Below, in pieces: positions 12,540 through 22,700 of a DNA stretch of 64,000 nt; position 1 is the stretch's first letter, and every line of letters starts with the position of its first letter. The notes under the pieces are model-generated. The model was given only the letters and a program-made list of their open reading frames with translations. It ran no database searches and had not been told where the DNA came from. This stretch comes from Larimichthys crocea (Eukaryota; Chordata; Actinopteri; Sciaenidae): assembly GCF_000972845.2 (NCBI RefSeq), contig NW_020853301.1:124001-188000 (forward strand), in the 5' to 3' direction. The position numbers and the translations under genes are program-made.

Positions 12540-13457
12540 TGTTTGGTTGTTGGCTTGATCCTTAAACCAGATTAGGTCATTATTGTAGGTGATTTTAATA
12601 TGACCTACAATAATGATAGTCTTAGTATTGTGTTTATCTCTTTGTTAGATTTATTTGGCTTATGAGAGTGTAAATAAACCGACTCATTGTCTGAACCACA
12701 CTCTTGATCTTGTTCTCTCATATGGCATCGAAATTGACCAACTAATAGCCTTTCCACAGAATCCTCTTCTATATGACCATTTTTTAATAACCTTTGAGTT
12801 CATATTACATATTATAAGCATTTTGGTAGAAACTCCTACAGCAGATGTTTATCTGATAGTGCTGTAGCAAAATTTAAGGAAGTGATTCCTTCAGCATTGA
12901 ATTCAATGCCATGTCTAACTGTAACAGAGGACTTGTCTGCTTCCTTTAGCCCCTCACAAATAGACCATCTTGTTGATAGTACTACAGGCTCATTACGAAC
13001 AACTCTAGACTCTATTGCACCTCTGAAAAAGAAAAAAATAAAATAAACAAAGGAGGTTAGCAGCATGGTATAACCAGCAGTTTTGTAACTTAAAGCAAGA
13101 GACGCGTAAATCTGAAGCCGTGCCACTAAACTGGAAGAATCTCGCTTAGTCTGGCAAGATAATCTCAAACCATACAGAAATCTCTCCGTAATGCCAGAGC
13201 AGCCTATTACTCTTCATTAATAGAGGAGAATAAGAACAACCCCAGATTTCTCTTCAGCACTGTAGCCAGGCTAACAGAGAATCACAGCTCTACTGAACCA
13301 TCTATTCCTTTAGGTCTAAGTAGCAATGATTTCATGAGCTTCTTTAATGATAAGATTATAACTATTAGAGACAAAATCCATCACCTCTTGCCCTCAACAG
13401 GCACTGATCTGTCTCAGTACAGAGCAAGAGTGGAAACAGCTGTAAAACCTGATATAT
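12540..13457 (+). pseudogene. L2-type LINE ORF2, 5' fragment (endonuclease C-terminus and linker)
   Basis: Translation with several frame corrections gives GDFN, then HTLDLVLSYGIEIDQL, ending DFMSFFNDKIITIRDKI and ETAVKPDI. These are hallmarks of the APE-type endonuclease end and the spacer of fish L2/CR1-group LINEs, whose ORF2 nicks DNA and primes reverse transcription. The frame is broken by stops and shifts. The copy stops abruptly at about 13457 inside the codons for KPDI, and its continuation (FRDYLDCFSSIDLHQI) is at about 33248. The two parts were therefore one copy before L1a inserted. Confidence 0.8.
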
Positions 13458-13554
13458 AGAGAGTTCCTGTGGCAGCCGCATGGAGTAGACGCAATGCACA
13501 CGTGCTCCTGCTCATTTCAAACTTTTCCACTCCTTTAACCATTTATTTCACAAC

Positions 13555-14141
13555 CAAAGCGTGTTAGCGAGCTGGAAAATGTCTGCTCCAGCCTCCGTGA
13601 AAACAACTCCAAGCTAACAACTAAAGTCATCGATCTGGAAGGACGGAACAGACGGCAAAACCTGCGCATCCTCGGACTAGCAGAGATTACTGAAGGAGGG
13701 CAACCCACGGAATTTTTCTCTGATCTGCTGTGTGAGGTTTTTGGGAAGGAGATGCTTCCCTTCCTGCCGGAGATCGACAGAGCCCACCGTTCACTGGCAC
13801 CCAAACCAGCCCCGGGACAGAGACCGCGGCCGGTCATTATGCGGTTGCACCGTTACCAGATAAAAGATCTTTTGATCCGTGAGGCTAGACGGAGGGGGAA
13901 ACTGGACTACTGCGGCCAGCAAATCCGCATTGTGGAGGATTACTGCCCAGAAGTTTTGAGCCAGCGCGCAGAATACAGGGAAGTAATGTCGGAGCTATAT
14001 GATCGAGGACTCAAGCCCTCACTACTGTACCCCGCCTGGCTCCGTATCACACTTTCCAGCGGGGAGAGGAAGTGGCTGTGCTCGGTGGATGAAGCATGGA
14101 GATATGTCGACGGCCTCCCAAATGCTTCGCGCACATCATGA
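13555..14141 (+). pseudogene. L1a ORF1p (Transposase_22-type RNA-binding protein), N-truncated
   Basis: An open frame with a coiled-coil-like start (KRVSELENVCSSLRENNSKL), then the L1 ORF1p RRM-like core (RNRRQNLRILGLAE) and the C-terminal domain (RAHRSLAPKP, then YCPEVLSQRAEYREVM and LRITLSSGERKWLCS), with a TGA stop at 14139-14141. ORF1p is the trimeric nucleic-acid chaperone of the L1 ribonucleoprotein. The trimerisation coiled coil is shortened and no start codon is present: a 5'-UTR-like leader runs straight into mid-ORF1, indicating an internal deletion. Confidence 0.85.
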
Positions 14142-14796
14142 ATGACTGCTTAGTGACTGTGGCCGTCAGATTATTATGGTTCTTAACTTTTTACTTAGTT
14201 TTTCCCCTTATTTCAGATGGCGAGGCCCTTCTGCCTCTGCTGTCAGAGTCAAGGTTACCATGACAACTAAAGCCATGGTGAAGTGAGTACTTTCCTCTTC
14301 TTTAAACTCAGCAGACTATTCTATCTTGGTTGGAATAACACTGTTAAGTTCACTGGCTTTTTTAGATTTTTTTTTTTTCTTAGGTAACAGTTTATATGTG
14401 TAGTCCTCTGTACTTTATTCAAGGCCACATATGAGACCCATTGGGGCGCTGTTATTTCATCCTATAGGGTTGTGTTCTTAAAAAGAGATGCTAACATGGG
14501 AGTGTAGTTTATGTTCTGAATAATAGTGGGGGAGCTGAACATGGTATTGCAGGAAGATTTCTGTTAGGTGGATAATGGAAGTTTTGAAGAGCTTGCTGCT
14601 ATGTTCTTTGGCAGCTGTCTTGAGGTGGGAAGGGGTTGGGGGTGGGTATTGCAACACCTAGCCTACACTGTTTTGAAAGCCTGTATAAGCCCACATACTT
14701 GCTGTGTCCTTTTGAGTTTATTATGTTTTCTTGAGACCGATACCTGAAGTATGGATACTATCTGTGGTTACCTACCCATCCTCTCTGTTAGGGAGA

Positions 14797-15640
14797 ATGG
14801 CTAGCCCCTTACATTTTCTGAGCTGGAATGTCAAGGGTTTAAACCACCCTGTTAAAAGGAGGAAGGTTTTTTCTCACATCAGGCAATTTGGAACAGCCAT
14901 TGCTTTTTTACAAGAAACACACATTCGTGGTGCTGACAATTCACGTCTGATGTTGCGATGGGCGGGGCAGCATTTTTACTCTACTTTTCAGGCTAAGGCC
15001 AGAGGGGTCTCCATTCTTATGAATCATAATATTCCCTTTGAACACCATAACGTGATATCAGATACAAATGGTCACTATATTATTGTCTCAGGGAAGTTGT
15101 ATAATACTATGGTAGTGTTTGCCAATGTATATGCCCCAAATGTGGATGATGTGGGTTTTCTAAAAGATTTCTTTTCTTCTCTTCCTGACCTGAGCTCATA
15201 CTCTCTCATACTTGGTGGGGATTTTAATAGCTGGCTCGATCCTGTGCTTGACCGGTCTTCTTTTAACCCTGGTATAATGAGTAGATCTGCATCACTTATT
15301 CAGTCTTTCTTAGACAACTATGGTGTCACGCAGATATGCCGATATCTCCATCCAAATAAGAGGGAGTATTCATTTTTTTCTCATAATCAAATTAAAGAAG
15401 TTGATCAAAGATACGCTCAAATCAAGGACCCTGAACGTGTGGAACTCCAAACTAGATTTGATCTCCTCTCAACACATTCAATTGAACGCCAACTATTGCA
15501 GAGTAAAAGTAAAAGTTCATGGCGACAAATCTGGTAAAATGTTAGCCAATCAGCTGAAGGGATTTAAAGCAAAACAGCACATCACAAAAATCCAGATGGA
15601 TGATGGTAACATCACCTCAGAACCCTCTAAAATCAACGAC
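14797..15640 (+). pseudogene. L1a ORF2 endonuclease domain
   Basis: From ATG 14797 the frame reads FLSWNVKGLNHPVKRRKV, then LQETHI, NVYAPN and LGGDFN, the ordered motifs of the L1 apurinic-type endonuclease that nicks the target site. The frame continues to a stop at 15535-15537, and a shifted frame carries KMLANQLKGFKAKQHITKIQ up to about 15635. There the sequence jumps to RT sequence (EKFGFGPNYISW), skipping several hundred residues. An internal deletion and a frameshift have therefore inactivated this ORF2. Confidence 0.88.
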
Positions 15641-17055
15641 ACTCCGTGTGGAGTGGAAATATTTATTTGCAGTTTTGGAGAAATTTGGCTTTGGCCCAAA
15701 CTACATTAGTTGGGTTAAACTATTATATGCATGCCCAACTGCTTCTATCCTTACCAATCCTTACCAGCCTTTTAATCTTTATAGGGGAACCCGTCAAGGA
15801 CGCCCTTTAAGCCCATTGCTTTTCGATCTGACCATAGAGACTTTAGCAGTTGCGTTTCGTCGCTGCAAGGACATTTCAGAGATTTGGAGGAAAGGAATGG
15901 AACATAAAGTGTCTCTCTGCGTCGATGATCTTTTACTTTTTATATCAAACCCAGACACCTCTTTACCTGTAATGCTATCCTTACTTACTCAATTTGGTCA
16001 GGTTTCGGGGTACAAACTAAATTTACACAAGAGCGAACTTTTTCCTGTGAATACAGAGGCACTTGCTTTAAAATATACCAGCCTCCCTTTTAAGATTGTG
16101 GAAAACAAGTTTTGACTACCTTGGCGTTACAGTTACAAGGAAACATAAGTGTCTCTTTAAAGAAAACTTTTATACTTTACTAAATCACATGAAAGAGCGC
16201 TTGATGCACTGGTCACCCCTATCTACATCCCTGGTGGGCCGGATAAACTCTGTTAAAATGAACATCCTCCCTAAATTTTTGTATCTCTTTCAATCTATAC
16301 CAATCTTCATTCCCAAATCTTTCTTTGACTCATTGGACTCAATCATATCGGCCTATATATGGAGAGGCAAGTGCCCTAGACTAAATAAAATCCATCTTCA
16401 AAAAAACAAAAAAGATGGAGGTATGGCGCTGCCTAATTTCTGCCTTTACTATTGGGCCGCTAATATACGTTGTATTACTTTCTGGTCACACTTTCGTGAT
16501 CAAGCTGTCTGTCCGACGTGGGTGAGGATGGAGTTGGGTTCTGTCCGAAATATTTCCATTTTGGCTCTTCTTGGGTCCCCGCTCCCTCTCCCCCCAGGTA
16601 AATGGACTGATAGTCCGACGGTTTGGCACACAATGGGGGTGTGGGCTCAATTCAGGAGGCATTTTGGCTTTTATAGTTTCTCTCTCTTTAGTCCTGTTCT
16701 GTCTAACCCCTGTTTCCAACCTTCACTATCTGATTCTGCATTCCAAGAGTGGCACAGAAGGGGCACAGAGAAATTTAAAGATCTTTTCATTGGATTTGCA
16801 TCATTCGCACAACTGTCTGGAAAGTTTAGTCTACCATGCACTCATTTTACCTGCAGGTAAGACACTTTCTCCAATCTCAGATGGCTAGTTTTCCTGAGTT
16901 AACCACCGCAGCCACCGCTGACATGTTACTTGGTCTGCATCCAACGCGTAAGGGGTTAATATCAGTAATTTATGACAAATTGATGGGTATAAAACAGACT
17001 CCTCTGGACAAAATTAAAACTGCTTGGGAGCAGGATTTAAATTTTCAACTGTCAA
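15641..17055 (+). pseudogene. L1a ORF2 reverse transcriptase and thumb, disrupted
   Basis: Motifs run LEKFGFGPNYISWVKLLY, RGTRQGRPLSPLLFDL and SLCVDDLLLFI, followed by QVSGYKLNLHKSE and (after a one-base shift near 16100-16115) FDYLGVTV, INSVKMNILPKFLYLFQ and IWRGKCPRLNK. The catalytic FADD/YADD box reads CVDD, so the aromatic residue before the aspartates is lost. The frame reaches EQDLNFQLS at 17055 and resumes as NDVWGSILRL at 32320, across the L1b insertion. Confidence 0.88.
17039..17055 (+). repeat. Target-site duplication of L1b, left copy
   Basis: AAATTTTCAACTGTCAA is repeated exactly at 32306-32322. The two copies bracket L1b and interrupt one L1a codon series that reads through when one copy and the insert are removed. 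Confidence 0.92.
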
Positions 17056-17188
17056 CTTCCGGTGGCGCCATGTTCTGAGACGCACGCAACGAGTGTTAGC
17101 TCCGCTGCAAATCGGCGATGTCCGGCTGTTTGTAAGTTTGTAAACTAACTTAGAGGTAAAAGGAATAACCAGAAATCCAAAATAGATC

Positions 17189-18016
17189 ATGACCGCGAAC
17201 AGGGATAAGAGAAACACAGCGAAACTTTTAAAAACTCTCGGAGGAGACGCCAAAGGAAAAAAGGGACCGCCATCTTGTTTAGATGAAGCAAGTGAAGACG
17301 AAGGCGCAATAAGCATGGCGGAGATCCTCCAGGAGTTAAGGGAACTGAGGAAAGAAAACCAAGAGGCGTTTACAGACACCAAAGCCTCCTTATCCAGATT
17401 GGAAACGTCGGTGTCGGACCTGAAACAGAGGATGGAGAAGCTAGAGCGGAGGACCGAGGATGCGGAGACGAGGGTTGGAGCGGTGGAAGATACAGGCCAG
17501 CGACATGAGCGGGTGCTCCGACATCTAGTAAGATGCGAGGCGGCACTGGCTAACATCTGCGAAGACTTACAAAACCGAATGCGCCGCAATAATTTGCGAA
17601 TCTATCAGGTAGCCGAAGGAAGTGAGAAAAATGGCATGGTGGAGTTTGTAAAACAACTAATTAATACGACGCTGCAGCTTCCACCGGAGATAAACATACA
17701 AATAGAGCGAGCGCACAGAGCTTTGGGACTGAAGCCGGCTGCCTCCGCTCCCCCGCGCTCCATCATCGTGAGATTTTTAGACTACACAGTGAAAGAAGCG
17801 GTCCTGCGCCAAGCTTGGGCGCAGAAACGAGTCACGTTTCAAGGAAAAGTGATATATTTTGACCAAGACTACTCTCCGGAGGTGCAAAGAAAGAGAGCGC
17901 GGGTCCGAGGAGTGATAAAGCAGCTGAAGGACAAAGGTATCCAGGCCAGATGTCGCTTCTTTCTGCATTTTTTCTCTCCAAAATTCACCTTTGCTTACAA
18001 AAATGGCCTACTTTAA
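17189..18016 (+). pseudogene. L1b ORF1p, 3' end replaced
   Basis: ATG 17189 follows a ~130-bp leader. Residues ~50-120 form a heptad-rich coiled coil (ELRELRKENQEAFTDTKASL, then DLKQRMEKLERRTEDAETRV). The RRM-like core has RMRRNNLRIYQVAEGSE, and the C-terminal domain starts RAHRALGLKP and IYFDQDYSPEVQRKRARV. The expected continuation (an alanine/proline then QLKISLDTG) is not here; after QARC the frame runs into unrelated codons to 18016. The true continuation is inverted at 18577-18681. Family role: nucleic-acid chaperone of the L1 particle. Confidence 0.88.
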
Positions 18017-18576
18017 CATTTACATCTGTACCTGTGTGGGCGTAACGAACGTGTCAAGATATAAGAACTCTTAAGAAATAAACGTAAATGAACAGAACTG
18101 TCATAGTTGACTTCAAAATCCCAGCTGGGTGCAGTTGTGTCCAGCCCCTGTGTTCTTTAGGCCGAGAGTTGTGGCCATTAACACTCTGGGGTACACACTT
18201 GGTGCTAACCAAACCCCTAAACAGAGAAAAAAACAGATTCCTCTGCGAGGCTGTAGTCCCATCTCGGGTATCATCAATAATATCAAAATAAGGCAAAAAC
18301 GAGTGTTTCACTCCTCCTTTACACTAACCTTTACATATGATTATCACTTTATTCAGCGTTTCAGCTGTTCACGTTTCATCTAAAGGAAAAAATATAACTT
18401 CTTATCGTTGTCATAGTTAGACATAACCTCCCAAACTTTATCCGTTGCATCTCCATCACTCCCGCAGGGAAACACGTAGATCAGCGTCTGATGTGATGCT
18501 CTTTTTCCTCTCCCTCCCGCTCTCCTGCGTCCTCCATGTCTCCCTCGCGAGGCTCCGCTCCATCTTCTCTCATCGC

Positions 18577-18681
18577 TCACTGCACAGTGATGCCCAGCTC
18601 CCCCAGGGTCGGTACAGCTTCGATCAGCGTTGGGAAAGTTTTTCTCTCCGGTGTCCAGGGAGATTTTCAACTGCGCCGGGG
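18577..18681 (-). pseudogene. L1b ORF1p C-terminal end, inverted
   Basis: Minus-strand translation from the gap edge reads PAQLKISLDTGEKNFP and, after one extra base, TLIEAVPTLGELGITVQ followed by TGA (18577-18579). This is the standard end of a fish L1 ORF1p and completes what is missing from the plus-strand ORF1 600 bp away. The segment below it (about 18020-18576) is then plausibly the inverted ORF1-ORF2 spacer. A real inversion or a mis-oriented contig end are both possible. Confidence 0.78.
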
Positions 18682-18691
18682 NNNNNNNNNN
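18682..18691. other. Assembly gap (10 N)
   Basis: Ten Ns separate the inverted L1b ORF1 end from unrelated sequence. A fixed-size N run usually marks a scaffold join of unknown true length, so sequence order across this point is not guaranteed. Confidence 0.95.
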
Positions 18692-19684
18692 TTACATATA
18701 GATAGCGTTTAGTGTTGCTTTAAAAAATAGAAGCTTCCTTTGCAAACAGTCAGTCAATCAGTGCAGTATTGTCTCAGGTGGAACTTCAGCAACTCACCTG
18801 TTGAGCAGCAGCTTTTATTTAAATTGCACTTCTTTAAAAGGTTTGTTGTATCAGATGGCAGGAATGGCATACAATATGCAGAACTATGTTTTCATTCATG
18901 TATAATCACCTGTGTTACCTTACCCCGAAATTCCATGGGCACAGCTCTGTGAAGTCACAGCCAGAAGTGAAGACTTTTGTCTGGTTGTCTGCACATGGCG
19001 TTTTATTTTTAAAATTCTCCATTGCTGTTCCTGTGTCTGACTTGCACAGCCAGAACATGTTTTCAGTGAAATTTAGACTATGACTTATATCAACAGATGC
19101 TGCAAGTCCTCTTCCATGGAGTCCACCATGTTGAACTACCAAGTTTCTACAGTAGACCAGAACAGAAAAACTGAACACTCACTCTATATAAAGGCTTTTG
19201 CTCGCTAGGAAGTGTTCACACTAGGAAGGACTGGGCGACATGAGGGGGTCAATCAGGAACCACACCACTGACAAAAAAATCAATTGGGCCCCCTCTGTGC
19301 AGCTGTTGTCACCACATCTCTAGGACCTAACTATCCCATCAAAAGCTTTACATAACTCTAATCAAAGGCTTGCAACTGTTTTGTGTCTTGTAGTTTAATA
19401 CTAGTACTAGCACAATATTTACTGCTGGTGATGTGTACATGCATGCAAGTCTGCATACAGTATGCAGTGCAGTTCACTATTTGATGCCACCATAAAAATG
19501 TGCTAGGCCATTTTTATTTAATTTTTACTGCCCAAAACACGTAAAAACAAAGAGATAATTAATTTCATTATTATATTTGAAATATATACACTCAGTGATG
19601 ATGGTTTAATCATTTTATATTAGTGTTTACCTATTTACCTGTCAGTCGTGGGCCCTTGGAATTGTTTTAACTTTTCCCCCCTAT

Positions 19685-19736
19685 ACGGCGCCACTGCCAC
19701 TAGATGCCATAAATTCTACACATTGGTCCTTTAAGG
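19685..19736 (-). repeat. Fragment of a widespread fish repeat
   Basis: Read on the minus strand, TTAAAGGACCAATGTGTAGA followed by TTATGGCATCTAGTGGCAGT resembles the terminus of an abundant fish non-autonomous element that begins at a TTAA. Recognition is from general familiarity; no second terminus was found nearby. Confidence 0.45.
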
Positions 19737-22700
19737 TCAGTCCAAGGATTGTTGAATTTGAAAAATCCATATGAGATGATGACTGCTATATGCAACCATC
19801 ATCTCCATTTCTCCTCTGCCTTTCTTCTCACTCAGGCCCCCGGGGTCTCATCTGTAAAGCAGATGGGAATATAATGTACTGTAGGTTTGAAAGGACTGTC
19901 CTTACAGTCAAGGCTGCCCCTGAAATATAATTCACTGAAATAGAAAACGAGGCCTGTACAGTACAGCGCTGCCTTCTCTTTGTCTCACACTCTGCCTTCC
20001 TCAGGGGCAAAGTCAGAAATACAGTATTTTTCTCTCACCCTTAGCCTCTTGTTTATGAAACAACAGAGCCAGTGGCTTGTTTTTGCTCTCAACAGTTATT
20101 CCTCTTTGCCTAGAAATGCTAATCTCCTGCAATGCCCAGCGTGCCCATCCAGCCTCCCACCACCAGTCAGCCCTTTTCATGTCTGGCAATCTATCAGGCC
20201 CAGACACCCATCAACAGCAGCCTGTCCACCGAGGCACCCTGGGCCTAGCTCCAGCTGCCTCGTGAGAAATGTCTGCTGCTGTTTTCCTCTAAATACAAGA
20301 CAGCAGGGCAGCTCTGACACAAAGTTAGAGTCAGTGTTTAAAATTTGGAAACTTTACTTCACTTTTTGATAAGCAGGCTGGGTTAATAAATAAAGTCTCC
20401 ACCTGATTTAACTTTAAAAGTGTGGAAATAATTTGCTACTTTGCCAATGTGCTCACAGTTCATAAACTTATTCACACCAAAAGTGAGTCATGGCTCATTT
20501 CCTTGATATTCCGGGACATCCTCTGTCTGTCAGACTTCGTTATGCTCAGTACTGCCAGCATCAGGCAGGATCATTGTGGTATGAATCCACCAGAAGCAGC
20601 AGTCTGGATGAGATCTGAGCTGTTGACCAGACGTGGCCTTGAAAGCAGAGTTTGAAAGAGCTGCCCTCCTGGCAACAAAATGCCAGACTCTCTTTCAAAT
20701 CCACCTCTCACATCTGAAAGCCATACAGCAGCTCCACTGTGGACATTTTTGGTCCTAATGTTAAAAATGTGAAATAAATCCATTTTGAACGCTTTTCCAA
20801 AAGATAAAGGAATGTTTCAGCGGCCATTGGACAGGTACCCTGACATATACAAGGGAAAAAAACTTAAAACTCCTAATATTATATTCTGAAACAGGTAATA
20901 GTGCCTTCTGCTTGCCAGCGTATGGTTATAGAAGGTGAGAATGAAAGAAGATAAGATGAAATGAGAAAGATTTGTTTGGGGGACCTGGCTACACACAAGG
21001 TTGGATTACCAATCAGGCAGAGCAAAGGACTGCAACAGAGGTTCACAGTTTAGTTTGTTAAGAGATGTGAAGATGGTTAGTTTAGCTATGCAACTGGAAG
21101 CACTGGAAACACCTTGTTTAACCTGTAATGTAAGGTTGATGATTTGTGGTTTGAGTGGTGTAACTAATTCTTGGTGTTTGACAGCTTCCTGAAATGTGTC
21201 ATCATAGAAAAGTTGCCAAATCTGGTGCCTTCGTGCCCATATCTGGCAACCTACTCTGAGTCTGTAGACTTAGACGCTGCACACAAATACCAGGCAGATG
21301 TTTGTACTGTAGTTTGTCAGAAAATAGTTCCAGCAAGTACAACCACAAATTCTCATTTTAGCCATTTTCACTGTGGATGGATTAAACAAACGAGGTTCCA
21401 TGTGTTAATTCATTCACCAGCCTTAGAGGTGTTGGTATGTTGGTAGGCATATCTTTTTTGACTTTGGACAGGCCCAGGCTAGCAGTTTCCATTTGCTCAC
21501 ATTCTTTAAAGCCAAGTTAGGCTAGCCTGCCCAAGATGTACGTGATGCACAGACATTGCTCATGTCTTTCAAACTTCACCTCTGACTCTTGGAAATAAAA
21601 ATTCAATAAGTGTGATTTCTCCGACATGATTACCCAGCATACCCTGGTCTTGTATAGCTCTGTGTCAAAAATGTTTTGTCAATTTTATTTTCAGTTGATA
21701 TGTATGATTGATTATATGCTAACAAGGTGCACATTCTTAAACACCTTTTTGGTCACTTGGGGGCCGCTGTTGCTTATTTCCCCATCCAGCAGTTACAGAC
21801 AACATTACCATCAATTTAGATGTTTACAAAAGCAAAGAAAGTAAGCCCAATATTAATTCTCTATTGGTCTCTACCAACTCTTGAGGGAAATATAGCTAGT
21901 CAATAACTGTTGCTACAATTCGATTACAACCCTCATACATTTTCTGCCATATAATAATGATATGCATACAAAAGTCTTTCCACATCTGCTTTAATGTAAC
22001 TTTTGCAATTTATGATTCACAATCCCTGAAGACTTCAATGCTGATATTGATTCAATGCTAAATTCCTCACTGCCTTCTAGTCACCTTTTTAAAATCTACA
22101 TCTTTAGTAACTCTAAAGTAGAAAGTAGTAGTACATTTAAAGATCAGACTGGATTACCTTAACCTAACCCTATGAAATCAGATTACACAGATTACATTCA
22201 TACTAGATACTGTAGCAATTTTCAATGTTCGATACTTATGGTAAGTACAACTATACAACCTACAACCTATTTTACAAAGAAACACATTTCTACTTTTCCC
22301 TTATCTATAGTTATATAAAATCATGCAGATAATGTAGTTTGGTTTGATTTGAGCAAGATTTCTGCCACCACTACAATATAATGGAGGTGAATGGAAAGAC
22401 TTTGGAAAATCCATCCAAACATAGAATAGTTTATTTTTATGATAGTGTGTCCTGGGATCCCCTAACTGTATAAACTTAAAAGGAAACAATAAACAGGGCT
22501 ATAAATCCAAACTTTTCATTTAAAACATTATTCATTTAACCTTTGCTGTAACCGCTCATACAAAATAAAACAGCTCCCTCATCAAAAACACTAGGAAATA
22601 GGTATACTGGTACCCCAAAGTACAACCTAGCATCCTAATCTGTAAAAGGCAGCAATATAGAACACAACAAACTCCCTCAGATAAAAATGGCGGAGAAGAC

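Larger units (their letters stand above)
13458..17055 (+). mobile_element. L1a retrotransposon, 5' part (inserted in L2)
   Basis: An L1-clade LINE whose left part carries remnants of ORF1 and ORF2 and whose right part (32306-33248) supplies the ORF2 C-terminus and 3' UTR. It sits between the two halves of an L2 frame. The target duplication is obscured by an AT-rich junction (GATATAT on the left, an ATATAT tract on the right). The N-terminal third of ORF1 and the segment between the endonuclease and RT domains are missing, so it is a defective copy. Confidence 0.85.
17056..18681 (+). mobile_element. L1b retrotransposon, 5' part (5' UTR, ORF1, inverted segment)
   Basis: Begins at CTTCCGGTGGCGCC immediately after the target duplication, so this is a full-length 5' end: GC-rich 5' UTR, then ORF1. 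After about 17950 the ORF1 frame loses L1 similarity. Its missing C-terminal third appears on the opposite strand at 18577-18681, against the N gap, so part of L1b is inverted. The 3' end of L1b is at about 31757-32305. Nearly all of ORF2 is absent from the window. Confidence 0.82.

Noticed and set aside
18445..18681. Plus-strand frame beginning MLFFLSLPLSCVLHVSLA, looking like a signal peptide
   Set aside because: The opposite strand encodes the L1 ORF1p C-terminus, which explains the sequence; the hydrophobic start is a shadow.
17950..18681. Simple twin-priming explanation of the L1b inversion
   Set aside because: Twin priming inverts the 5' part relative to the 3' part; here the 5' end is in forward orientation and only an internal piece is inverted, next to an N gap, so another rearrangement or misassembly is at least as likely.
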